A stretch of 64,000 nt of DNA, taken from positions 2,650,639-2,714,638 of the forward strand of contig JABBOT010000029.1 in the NCBI GenBank assembly GCA_016165875.1, read 5' to 3'. Made by a program: the position numbers and the translations under genes. This DNA comes from Acanthopleura granulata. Lineage: Eukaryota; Mollusca; Polyplacophora; Chitonida; Chitonidae. Every line of letters starts with the position of its first letter. The stretch's first letter is position 1. Below the pieces are notes generated by a model, which made no database searches, had not been told where the DNA came from, and saw nothing but the letters and a program-made list of their open reading frames with translations. Positions 35,736-46,399 of the stretch are shown piece after piece.

Positions 35736-36690
35736 GTAAAGAAAATATCCAAAACTAAACAAAAATAGACGGACAGTTGTAAAACTAAGTTAAAATAACC
35801 CAAACCCACACAAATGTCTGATACTGCACAGACACCGCAGAACACCGCGTAAATATAGCAGCAGGTGAAAATGACCTATGCATGGAGAGAATTGTTTGTA
35901 CTGTATATTGAGGACCTTTTATATTTGACAGTGATTAGATTTGTACATTAAAAACGTAACTGAAAATGTAAAACCGAAGAAGTATCAATCTCTGACTGTT
36001 TGTGCTCACAGCTGAATATACATAATACCCGTGTGAAGCTCTCGCCTTCCACAGAGTTACACCTTCAGATAGGCAACAAACATAATTAGATAATAGTTTA
36101 ATTCCCAACCCTTCAGACAAATAAGTAATTCGCTATGTAATAAAACCATTGTTTCCTTATTTTATTTCCGTTTTCTAAATTCTCCACAGACCAGCAGAAA
36201 AGTTAATGCTGTCTGAAACTTTTCAGACGATGGTGTTGGGGCGATTTTATTATTTCATGAGCCGTTCATGTCTTTCCTGTCTTGCAATGAACCCACGGTG
36301 TTCGACAATTTTGACCTTGATGCACACCAAGATAGCTTTGAAAGTTTGTGTGAACAATATGGGCTGCTAAAGTTGACAGATCAGGATGTCATGTGCTGTT
36401 ACCTAACTAACGGTCCACAAGCACAGCATTAACCAGTCATGATCTAGTTCAAGTAAGCTCACCCTGCTTAAAGGAAGGAAACACACATCATTTTTACTAT
36501 AAAATTGGTTAGGATTCCTGATGGCACGTCTCTCAAGTAATTGGTTTATAACCGAAAATACAGACCTTTTCCCAACATTTCTCGCCAACAGCAACACGAT
36601 GTGCCTTAAAAAGCTACTTAACATTCTTTCCCCGTCAACGCCTACAATGGTTTGCTAAAGCTTTCATGGAACAGTGCTAAGCCTATTGCA
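35736..36690 (+). promoter_or_regulatory. 5' flank of unit 6
   Basis: From about 35840 it aligns with 26.05-27.15 kb. The TATA position is degenerate (CCTATTGCAATAAAAG at about 36675), so this promoter is probably dead. A minus-strand frame at 36403-36624 is not interpreted. Confidence 0.42.
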
Positions 36691-36965
36691 ATAAAAGCCG
36701 ACTATATTGATCCGAGATGGAAATACTTATGAAGGCGTTCATTTCATATCGGTCCCGTTGAGGGATCGTGCCATTCCTAAGACTCCCGATCCACACATAG
36801 CTGCTGCCCTTCAGATATCAGCTGAGATTTAAGAGCTAGGGCAATTTAAACCAAATTCTGAGGTGGTTTCATTCATCAATCAAATCCCTTCAAACCAGCT
36901 TGCTCCGGAAACATTTATGTAATTATTAAAGTCCTCAATTCGTTGCGACATACAACCTCCCGTGG
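36691..36965 (+). pseudogene. Exon A copy 6, interrupted
   Basis: The frame reads RAIPKTPDPHIAAALQIS, a stop, then EVVSFINQIPSNQLAPETF, parallel to copies 2, 4 and 5. Homology ends near 36960, close to the 5' end of the plus-strand LINE, so the rest of this unit may have been displaced or lost. Confidence 0.5.
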
Positions 36966-37544
36966 GATTCCAAGAAGTGAAAAGAACAGCACCCCATCTC
37001 TCTACACACGGGCTAACCTAGGGCTCTCCCGAGTGGTTCCGTCTTGTCATAGAAGGTGACTGAAAGGGGCAACCTGTTTGGCGTGGGTAGCGACACGAGA
37101 TGGATGAGGACGGAATCCTGGTGGCTGAAGGTGGGTTGGTCTTGCGAGATCCTCAAGCCCAACACTCCACTTTGGCCCTTACTTCTCCAAAGACGGGCGG
37201 CCGGAGGGCCCGTTCCGATCAATCGGCGGATCACGCCAGTCCAGATGTCTGGATATCAACCTTCTTGTATCTCGCTATAGTATAAATTTATTATTTTCCA
37301 TGTTGGGCGTTTTTAGTCAGATGTTCGCACGCCTGGGCGGTGGCTGTAGGGTCAATCGAGCGGGTAGTTTCTAACCTATTAGTTTCGACCTACTCTAGTA
37401 TGAGCGAATGCATCTCATCGAGGATCGCGTGGAACTCTCGTTTCTTTTTCTGCAGGTTACTCGCAGAAAGGGTTTCGTCATATGTGATTGGCATATCGTG
37501 TCGGGTGAGAGACACGGCGCTGAGAATCATCAAATCATTTCGTT

Positions 37545-38850
37545 ATGATTTCGTGTATCAATCTTTCTTCTAATGTCTCAAAATTATCTTCCTCTCAGCC
37601 GGCAACAAGTCCTGCGAAAGAGAGGAAAAATGAAGTTCTAATGGATAGAGTTATATCGGATAACCATCAGCGTTCTTGGTATTATCCAAACAAAAAAACA
37701 CTGACCGTTCTGCGCCTACACCTAAGGCTTTTACTTTGGGGATGGCTACTGAAGCCAGTGCAGGTACGGTCAAGCAAGTAAAAAAATTACAACCAGGGAT
37801 CTCTTAATCGAGTGCTTCCGAACACAACAGACCACAAATTTCTTGTGAAAATCAGGTTTTCATTTCCCTCCATAACTCTTTCAATACTTGTCAGGGGCTT
37901 ATTCGTGAACTTTATGCGGATTTGGATGACATGGCAGGGTACGAAATTTGTGCCGAATAGCGCTAGGTGTAAATCGAGTAAAACGTCTCACAACAAAACG
38001 AAATGGCAATGTGGTTAAGTTAAATACTTACCTGTTAAGTTTGAAAAGAGCTACCATTGCCTCAGTCTATTCTCATTGGCCCTTACAGTGTCCGTGTTGA
38101 CCTGTTTATCCCAAACCCAACTAGGTGTTTTACCTGCCAGGAGTTTGGGCATGGTAGGGGCCAATGCAGGAATTTCGTTATGCTCAGAACGATCACAAGG
38201 ACTTCGATTGTGATAACACTGTTCAGTGTTTTAATTGCAACGGGGACCACGTGGCTTCTTCCAGGGACTGTCCACTCTTTGTTATGGAGAAACAGATCGT
38301 TACCACTTAAGCGATGCATAATATCCCCTACCAGGGGGCCCGTAAACTCTGTTCTTCTCCAGTTATCTGCATTCGACCTACGCCACTGTGACCACGAAAG
38401 TCTCTGTCTCTGCTGGGACTCGAACAGCCATCTATTGTCCTGTGGCGTAGATAAACCAACATCAATACTAACTGATGTCAGGTCATCCAGTCAGAACTCA
38501 TTTCTATACAAACCGGAATGATACCGTTACAACTACCCTGATTTCTAATCAAACAAATAAACTAAAGTCATCCACACCCACAGATTCTGCTCAGAATTCT
38601 GTGGGTGAGAAACATAAACAAGGTAAACAACCTAAAAACAATAAACCTGGGGGCCCTACTGAGCGTCCCTCTAAAGCCACAAAGGACCCTGTCCAAACTT
38701 ATAATATGTTTGAATCGTTGAAGTACGGTGCTTCTTCAACTCTGGGCGCGGGCGCGATGAATACATCACACCCGCCTAGGAGATCTACCAGTCGATCTCC
38801 CGGTTCAGATATAAATGACCGATCGCTCTCCTCCATAACGTCTTCATGTG
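37545..38850 (+). pseudogene. LINE ORF1 (nucleic-acid-binding protein)
   Basis: Frameshifted. A knuckle CFTCQEFGHGRGQC lies at about 38130-38170, and a second C..CNGDHVASSRDC at 38226-38272 in the next frame. The C-terminal part (38475-38850) is a Ser/Thr/Pro/Lys-rich linker (THSTDSAQ..., PKNNKPGGPTE). ORF1 would coat the LINE RNA in the ribonucleoprotein. The N-terminus is too decayed to place a start. Confidence 0.7.
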
Positions 38851-41340
38851 ACAAAATTATACAGTGGAATTGTCGAGATCTGAAGGTAAATTCTATTGAA
38901 ATAACACAACTAGTTGCAGCTTTAAATCCATTTGCCCTTTGTCTTCAGGAAACTCATCTGAAGAGGTCTGACAAAGATAAAACCACTCTGAGAAAATATA
39001 TATTTTATAGTACTTACTCTAATGAAGACCAGCGAGCTTGTGGCGGCTCGTCTGTCTTTGTAAATAATAACACAATTCACATTCATGTTGCTCTCAGTAC
39101 GGAGCTTCAAGCTGTGGCCGTCCGGAAACAACCACTTTATGTTCGGTTTATGTTGCTCCTCATTCTTCTTTGTCACTTTCACGAGTGCACAATTTAAAAC
39201 AGCAACTGCCAACTCCGTTTATGATTATGGGAGATTTAAATGCCCATGACTCTCTATGGGGTAATAATAATATAAATAATAAGGGTAAAATAAGGCAAAA
39301 TCTTTTATCTAAAGATGGAATGTGTTATTTCAGTGATGGTTCTAATACCTATTTACATCCAGGTAATCGTTCATATTCTGCTGTCGATCTCACCATCACA
39401 GATCCATCCGTTCTCTCGGATTTTTCTTCAAAGGTGCATGACAATCTCTGTGGTAGTGACCATTGTTCTGTTATCCTAGGGCATCTCACTTCTAATTCTT
39501 TAGATCGTGTAGCTAGCTGGAAGTTGAATAAAGCAGACTGAATGGCATTTGAGATATTCTGTGAGGCTGACAACTCCAGAGAATCTCAATCATGGAGATA
39601 TCTTTTGTTAAAATTTAATGAACTTACATTAACAGCAGCTGATAGAATCATCCCTTAGACCTCGAGAAATCCAAAATCCAAAAGTAAACGATGGTAGGAC
39701 CATGACTGTCGCAAAACCATAAAGGACCGTTAAAAGGCGGAGTGCAGATATAATCATTGTCCTGATAATAATAATTTAAACCAGGTTCGTACATTTAGAG
39801 CTAAGTCTCATCGATTAATTAAGTTCAACAATACCATCTTGTTGGCGGAACTTTGTTTCATTCATTGGGTCTAAAACACTCATGCGTAAGGTCTGGAACA
39901 TGGCTCAGAAATTTAAGGGGATAAACAATAAAGACAAAGTTCAGCATTTAAAATATGGTGATACTTTGTTAACATCTCCATCTGACATAGCCAATAAAGT
40001 AGCTGAAACAATACCTCAAAAATCTTCCGCTGAGAATTACACTGCTGAGTTTCAGCATATTTAAGAACAAAAGGAGGAAATTGCATTGCCCTTTTCTTCT
40101 AAAAAATTAGAAGATCATAACCGACCTTTTTCCACTGAGAAGCTTAAAGCTTCATTAAAAAAGTCACACGATGCTGCGTGCGGCTCAGATAATATACATT
40201 CAAGCTTTTGGACCATTTACCATCTGCGCCACTGGAGACTCTATTGGACTTACTTAACGATGTTTGGATAACTGGTAATTTCCCACCATCATGGAGGCAG
40301 GCGTGTGTTATCCCCCTGTTTTCATTATATGTAAGCGTATATACTAAATGTCCTAACGAGATCCCTTTGTTCTGTCTTCGTGTTCGGGGCCATACTGAGA
40401 AAGCCAAAAGCCAGCTAGGCAACATAGCTGCGGTCTCCTTTCCGGAGTCTCCTCCCTAGCTTCTTCCACAGCCTGAATTGATATTTGATCTATTTGAACA
40501 TAGAAAAGCCAATACAAATCCTCCTAGTATTCAGGAAGGCTTTGCTGAAATTAAGGCTAATTATACGGATTATAAATTTATGTATACTGATGGGTCTAGG
40601 ATGGGGACAGGGTTGCGGCCGTGGCTGTCTTAGAACAGCAAGTCATTTCTCTTCGTGTTCCATCTAATGTTTTCTGCAGAGACCAGGACTAAACTTCCAG
40701 CCTTATCAGATGCTTTCTCTGGGCGTGCCTCTTGGCAAAAGAAAATAATAAATTAAAAAAGCCGTTAATACTAGAAATATTAGCCTTGCATAGGAAACTA
40801 ATTAAGAGAGAGGTAAAGATATTATATTCTGTTGGATACTAAGTCATATTGGTAGCCATGGAAACGCAGTCGCGGACAGGGAAGCAAAGGTTGCCCTATA
40901 TGGGCCTGTATCTCGTTGAAATCCCGTATACTGACTTGAAGTTAAATATTCTTATATATATTCATCGCCTTTGGCAGGATGAATGGGACTTGCAGGTCCG
41001 TAATAAACCGCATGCTATTCATCTTGTCATTGGCTATATTTATTGTACTTGTAAAATGTCTCGTAGAGGCCAAGTAGTTTTAACGAGGTGTGGTATTGGA
41101 CATTCTCGTCTAACACACAATTTTATCCTGGACGGGAGCAGTGCTCCCGAGTGTGTTGGATGTGATGCCCAATATGGCATGAAACATATTACGGTTGACT
41201 GTGTTGACATTGCCCATGTTCGGCAAAGATTCTACACTGTCAAACAAATGAAACACAGAGTCGACTGTGTCGCTGGCGATGCTGTCAATCTTTTCTTGAA
41301 GGCCATTGGCCTATATCATAGGATATCGTTTCACGGATAA
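38850..41340 (+). pseudogene. LINE ORF2: endonuclease, deleted RT, RNase H
   Basis: The endonuclease (38859-39541) keeps IIQWNCRDL, CLQETHL, MGDLNAHDSLWG and GSDHCSV, matching the catalytic Asn, Glu, Asp/Asn and Asp-His positions of APE-type LINE nucleases; one frameshift falls near 39170. The linker and RT start (39882-40310, ACGSDNIH, WRQACVIP) are followed directly by the post-RT SFPESPP linker (40430), so the YxDD palm is gone. RNase H keeps YTDGSRMGTG (40577). The C-terminus (40849-41340) keeps GHSRLTHNFIL and a C..C...H....C module. Confidence 0.78.
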
Positions 41341-41363
41341 TATATATATATATATATTTTATT

Positions 41364-41410
<47 letters not shown>
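41341..41410. repeat. (TA)n microsatellite
   Basis: About 70 bp of near-pure TA immediately after the ORF2 stop, inside the LINE 3' UTR. Confidence 0.9.
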
Positions 41411-41413
<3 letters not shown>

Positions 41414-41606
41414 GAGTTTTAAGTGGTGATTAGTTTTCTTAATTGGTTTTAAACAAGTCCGACACTTTTATTTGTCTTTGCATGTTTTCATGATCTCGAT
41501 AAACCATATACTGACTCCTGCTTTAAAACATATTCTAGTCACAATATAACTGAAATACTGCCGAACTAAGCCATATTCATTCATTCATTCATTCATTCCT
41601 CTGTGT

Positions 41607-43472
41607 GTGTGTCTCTCCCTCCCTTTTCTGTTACTTTTGCTATTCCAAGGCACAATGGACAGAACTTATACTTTAGGGAATACTTCCGCTGAAAGAAATG
41701 CTAGCTCATTCCAAATCCTGAAGTTTGAGCTGTATTGGAGATCTCTCCGAAAGTAAGGAATACATTTGATAACAGGGAAAGAAATTGTTCCGCATGATTC
41801 CACACCATGGAAACTTTGGTAACGGCCATCACCAAACTTTCATGATGGCTGAAAATGGCGAAGAACTTTAGTGATCACCATTTTGGTTATACTTATCACC
41901 ATTTTTTGTGGCTGTGGACACGTTCGACATGAAGAAATCACAACACTTCACATGTTCATTATGATTCAGTCTTATTTTAAGCTTTACAAATTTTAGTGGA
42001 CTCTAGAACTTCACATTTGGCATGTAGAGAGCCTTGTTGGAAATGTCGTTTATCTGTATTGAGCATTGTCATAATACAAAAATCTTACTCCCATTTAAGC
42101 TACCCTATGCGTTTTTGTCATCACTTGCATTGAACTTTTTCTTTATCTGTTACATATGTATGTAGTACATCTACTACCAATCAAAAAGACAAATTATTCC
42201 GAGGTTTCTGCAATCACCTCTGTGATTTAATTATATTGCTTCCACCAATCAAAGTGCTTTCCATACATAGTCTTTTCCTGTATCTGATAAGTATGGTCGG
42301 CCCGTTGTCTCACTTGGTTATTCTCAGAATGTGATATGCACTGCTCGTCGAGTGGCCTATAACTTGGGATTAGATCTTCGGATGTCTCCTAACTGCAGCG
42401 CTTAATCAATAATTTAGCAAATACTACTGAAATATCTGGTCCAGATTTCTTCTAGATAACACTGATAACAACCGTTACGATATCTCGGCAATATTGAGGA
42501 AGAAGCCTCAAGCCAAAATTATTCCTTCAATGACAACAAGGTTTATGGAACATTGTAGAGGTGTTTGAGTAGATGTGAAGTACAGCCATCAGGCTGTGGG
42601 GTTTTCTTCTTTTTAAACTTTGTTCAACCCTACCACAGGCTGCATCCTGATAATAGCTAAAAGGGATCATGATTTGTGAAAGAATTCATGAAAAAATAAA
42701 AATCGTTGCTTCATTTCATTAATATATGACTGTCCATAGAGTTTACCGTTGCCTTTAGTCCTCTGGCAAAATTTGAAGGGCTTTTTTCTCATACACAAAG
42801 TTTGCGCCAGACAGGTTTCCATTTGATTGAGTCTGATGGCAGCAAAATATCCAAATGCATTATACATTAAGCTCACACCACAGTGCAACAAGAATATTCT
42901 GTAGTTCAATATGTTAACAAAAGTGTCCGTTATCAGGTAACACTATGTATTTACTTAGGATACATGCTCCGTATCCCATAAAATTTGTTCTTTACTGGAA
43001 CCGAATTGTATAGCTCGATTCTTTGAACCACAGATACTTCATCCTGATGTTATAAAACGTTATCATGACGACAGAAAATTGAAACTTATACATTACCGAG
43101 CAGGTTTCAGGTTGGTGTCAGACACAGTCGTTTTCTATTCGTCACGAGTACTGTTACTTGGGGGAATAATCTACAAATACGACATTTCAGGATTTCCTCT
43201 CAAACTCGCATGCTATCGAAACAGCACTAATTTGTAGTCGTGCACCTTATAAACTTTTATCCCCCATGCTACAATCATATGCCTTGTTCTGACAGAAACT
43301 TGTGTGGGATTTTTTTTACTCTTTCTGTTTGGTCCTTAAAATCTGAGTGTCAACAGGAACGACATTTCTTTTCCACCTCACTGGCGTCCTGTAGTTGGAA
43401 GGGCTGGAAAGAATGCTGCTGATGTAAATTTTGCTTCCAAACCCCGTAATTGCTGTACTTATATTTATTGTT
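41607..43472. other. Intergenic; contains one repeat shared with 63 kb
   Basis: Segment 42405-42500 (TTAGCAAATACTACTGAAATATCTGG, then GATAACAA...ACGAT) resembles 63065-63170 in the same orientation, suggesting an unidentified dispersed repeat. I see nothing else. Confidence 0.42.
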
Positions 43473-43476
43473 ATGG

Positions 43477-44469
43477 TGTACGGGTAGCACTATCGGAGAG
43501 GAAAAATGATACACAAATGGCTTGTTCAACTCTCACACAGCGATAGAGGTTACTCAAGATCAAAGAAACACGAAGACGCTTGAATAAGTTCAAGACATGT
43601 ATTTGAATAAAATAGACAAATAGTACAAGTGACAATAATACACAATGCAATAATTACAAAATTGTATTGTTTCTTACTAATGACAGCGTCCAAATACGGA
43701 TGGAATATGCCGACCTTCAAAGGCAAGTTAGTCCACGTAAATATGAAATCCACAGTTCTCTGGAATTCCCTAATCCACGGATGACAGTCCCGTGGTGACG
43801 AACAGCAGTGGTCATGGTACGCCGATGATGGTTTTAAAATCCAACTCCCCAGCTAGGTGCAACTTTCCAGGACGTACAGGCTAACAAAAGCGTCGGTAAT
43901 GCCGAGTAGGCGATGTTTGATTCAGTCCTCAGAAATATACACAAACTGACTTTCAGGCTAAACTGGATATGAAATATACATAATCGCACAAAGAGATAAT
44001 GAGCTATACAAGCTCCAAACGAACGTCTCCAACAACAGAGCCAGTGGCGTGTAAACCAATATCTCCGAAATCCCTCAAAAATCCTTCTTAGTAGACAAGA
44101 GCAAATATGACTCGATTGGACAAGTAAAACGACTGCTCTCAAAGTGGACGTAAGAAGATGACTGTGAGCTTAACAGCTTCGTCGGTCATATTTATAGGCT
44201 AACGTAAAGAAAATTCTGGATGGTTTGTTTGTAAACATGCTTACGACATGGGTACATCTTTTCACAATAATATACATCCTGGAAAGATGTACGGTATATG
44301 TACAATGACACGAGCTCACAAACACAGAAGCCTCGAGAACACGCGCCTGAATTCCAGGGCAGGCCATCACGTACACAAAGAAAAAAAATGTAGGCCAGAC
44401 ACAGACCTGGTTAGTGTGAAACCAAGTAAAAAAATACAAAACAATACCTTAGGGACGAGGTTCGTAAAA
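43477..44469 (-). repeat. Solo LTR of the 0.7-6.8 kb gypsy family
   Basis: It matches both LTRs from TGTACGGGTAGCACTATCGG to AGGGACGAGGTTCGT. No internal sequence follows. ATGG at 43473-43476 is repeated at 44470-44473 as a 4-bp target duplication, so both ends are located. It is more diverged from the pair than they are from each other. It presumably formed by LTR-LTR recombination. Confidence 0.85.
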
Positions 44470-44473
44470 ATGG

Positions 44474-45300
44474 TATCTCTGGCGACTTTGCTGGCCACGT
44501 CCTGTACTGGCCTTGTACACTGACATTGACTAATAGCTTGAGAAATACTTGGATACTCGACAATCGTGGCTGCTCAGTCTTTAGTCAGAGAACGTTGCTT
44601 TCTCCTGGGAAATGACACTTGATTGGTATACAGATACAAAAGTTTCTGGGGAAACTAGCAAGGGAGATCTCAGAATGTGGATCTGATCTGCTAAGAATAG
44701 GTGATGTGCTTATTTGCGCAGAAGCCTGTTACTCTCCACATCGGGGAATAGCGGGGTCTGCGACTAAGCCCTATAATGCGTTCTCCGCGGACCAGCCCTG
44801 GGCCATTAACATCAGCTGTCATCTCGTGAGAAGGGGTAGTGTTCTCCGAACAGTGTCTGGATTGCCGCGCCCAAAACTTAAAACACCAATCAAATAAATA
44901 AATAAATCAAGACAAACAAGTCCAACTGGGACAGATGACAACGGAGCACTGCCTCTGTTGTAAGCTCAACTCCTTTCGTGGCGACACCAACCATATCTCT
45001 GCATGAAAGATGTTTCCTTAGCGCTGAAGGCCATTTTATTCTGAGGATTGTCCTCATTAGAAGTCTGGAAACAACGGTCAGCTAGTGCCACATCACAGAC
45101 GATAGTGTCAGATCTGGCAAAAGATTCACTCGATGAAGTCCGGTCTCTTGTTACTTTACCTTGGTTGAAATTTTATTTTAACTGTTCGTGTAAATGCTTA
45201 AATGGCAACGCCTCAGGTGCCCTCTGCCACGATTCCTTAACCCAAAACCGGTAGATGTGATGTATTAGTGTATAACATACACACTTAGAAAAGAAGGTGC
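44474..45300. other. Intergenic with a repeat tail
   Basis: 44876-44912 (TTAAAACACCAATCAAATAAATAAATAAATC) is the tail of the (AAAT)n repeat family on the plus strand, but the body of the known repeat is absent, so a related family may share the tail. A 92-codon frame (44619-44897) is not interpreted. Confidence 0.45.
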
Positions 45301-45416
45301 CGCCACTGAAATTTTAGGGGTTCCATGTCATGCCTCTGGTGGTTCCACACTGTAGTTCCATATAGAACAATATTAGTATGGCTCCGTAGTAGTATAGATA
45401 ATGGAGGTTCTGGCTC

Positions 45417-45467
45417 ACCTGGTGCTGGGAGCCTCCCCACCCTCCAGAGAGCCCTCCCGCACCAGGT
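45417..45467. other. Hairpin with 9-bp perfect stem
   Basis: ACCTGGTGC (45417-45425) and GCACCAGGT (45459-45467) flank a GC-rich loop of 33 bases at the left edge of the Polinton block. The role is unknown. Confidence 0.4.
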
Positions 45468-45624
45468 TCTGGGCACATTAAGCCCTATGGTGTTCACTTA
45501 CATAAACTTTTGCCAATTATCTATGTAGACAAACTGGAGTTCACATTCAGAGATAATTGGCAACAGGCTGACCGACCCTCTGTTTGAGACCGAACAGAAA
45601 CATAACATAGCTCGACGCCGAAAA

Positions 45625-46281
45625 GAAAATATGTCATTGATGGAGACCGTTCACCTCTTCTATCCCCTGACCTCGTCGACCTTTCGGAGGCGATCTTCGA
45701 GAATGAGACGACTCTTGAAGAATGCGGAGACACCATACCCACGACCATGCCCGACCGCATTCAGAGAATCATATACCTGCTAAGCAGGAAGATCCACGAT
45801 CATGATGTCATCGCCAGCGTGATCATCGCAGATCCGACTTGTGCGCAAAGCCGTAACAGGATGGAAAACACCCTGGCGGTCGCCGCAAACCACGGCGTCT
45901 AGTAGCCAGCCCTATTGCACACAAACCGACGCTCCTAATAGAAAAGTGTGGGTATGGTATACAAATCATCATGAAAGGAGAGCGATATTGAGAATGGCTC
46001 CTAGTCGGCTCCCCAGAGCACTGCGGAAAAAGCTGCCTTGGCGATTTCTGCAGGATCTTGTGCACATGCCTAGGATCTCCCTCATCCCGACACCCTGTCG
46101 AAGGTGTAACATCGGGACACAGTCAGAGATTCACCTATGTGGGTCTTGCTGGGCCGACAGAGCTCAAAAATATCGTGTTAGAGCCGAAGCCCGCTCAAGG
46201 CCTATCCACCCCCTTGTTATGGACGAGCTAAAACGTCGGTCAGCTTGGAAAAAGAAGGTGTCCGCATTTGTAGGGCTGTAA
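45625..46281 (+). pseudogene. Polinton-block ORF with zinc-ribbon-like motif
   Basis: Two overlapping frames. The earlier one (about 45650-45900) is acidic and rich in Asp/Glu (VDLSEAIFENETTLEEC). The later one (45841-46281) is basic and contains CRRCNIGTQSEIHLCGSC, a C-x2-C...C-x2-C zinc-ribbon-like pair, followed by an Arg-rich segment. This suggests a nucleic-acid-binding protein; the family is not recognised. It ends just before the polymerase N-terminal region. Confidence 0.4.
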
Positions 46282-46399
46282 GCCCTCAATCCCCTTTTTG
46301 ACTGATCACCGCGAACCGAATTTCCATTTAGAGGAACGTGCGTCTAGCGTATATCCATCCATATCCGCCATGGCGACTTTTCCCAACCTTGGAAATATC

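Larger units (their letters stand above)
37010..41606 (+). mobile_element. RNase H-type LINE (I/Nimb-like), near full length with RT deletion
   Basis: A GC-richer 5' UTR-like region (from about 37013) is followed by ORF1 with CCHC knuckles, ORF2 with an AP endonuclease, an RT start, RNase H and a Cys/His C-terminal segment, then a TA repeat and an (ATTC)n tail (41576-41597). The architecture (ORF1 knuckles, EN-RT-RNase H) is that of I-superfamily LINEs; I think Nimb-like, from memory. The RT palm is missing, and several stops are present. Confidence 0.82.

Noticed and set aside
44619..44897. 92-codon frame before the (AAAT)n tail
   Set aside because: Probably inside a repeat; no recognisable protein.
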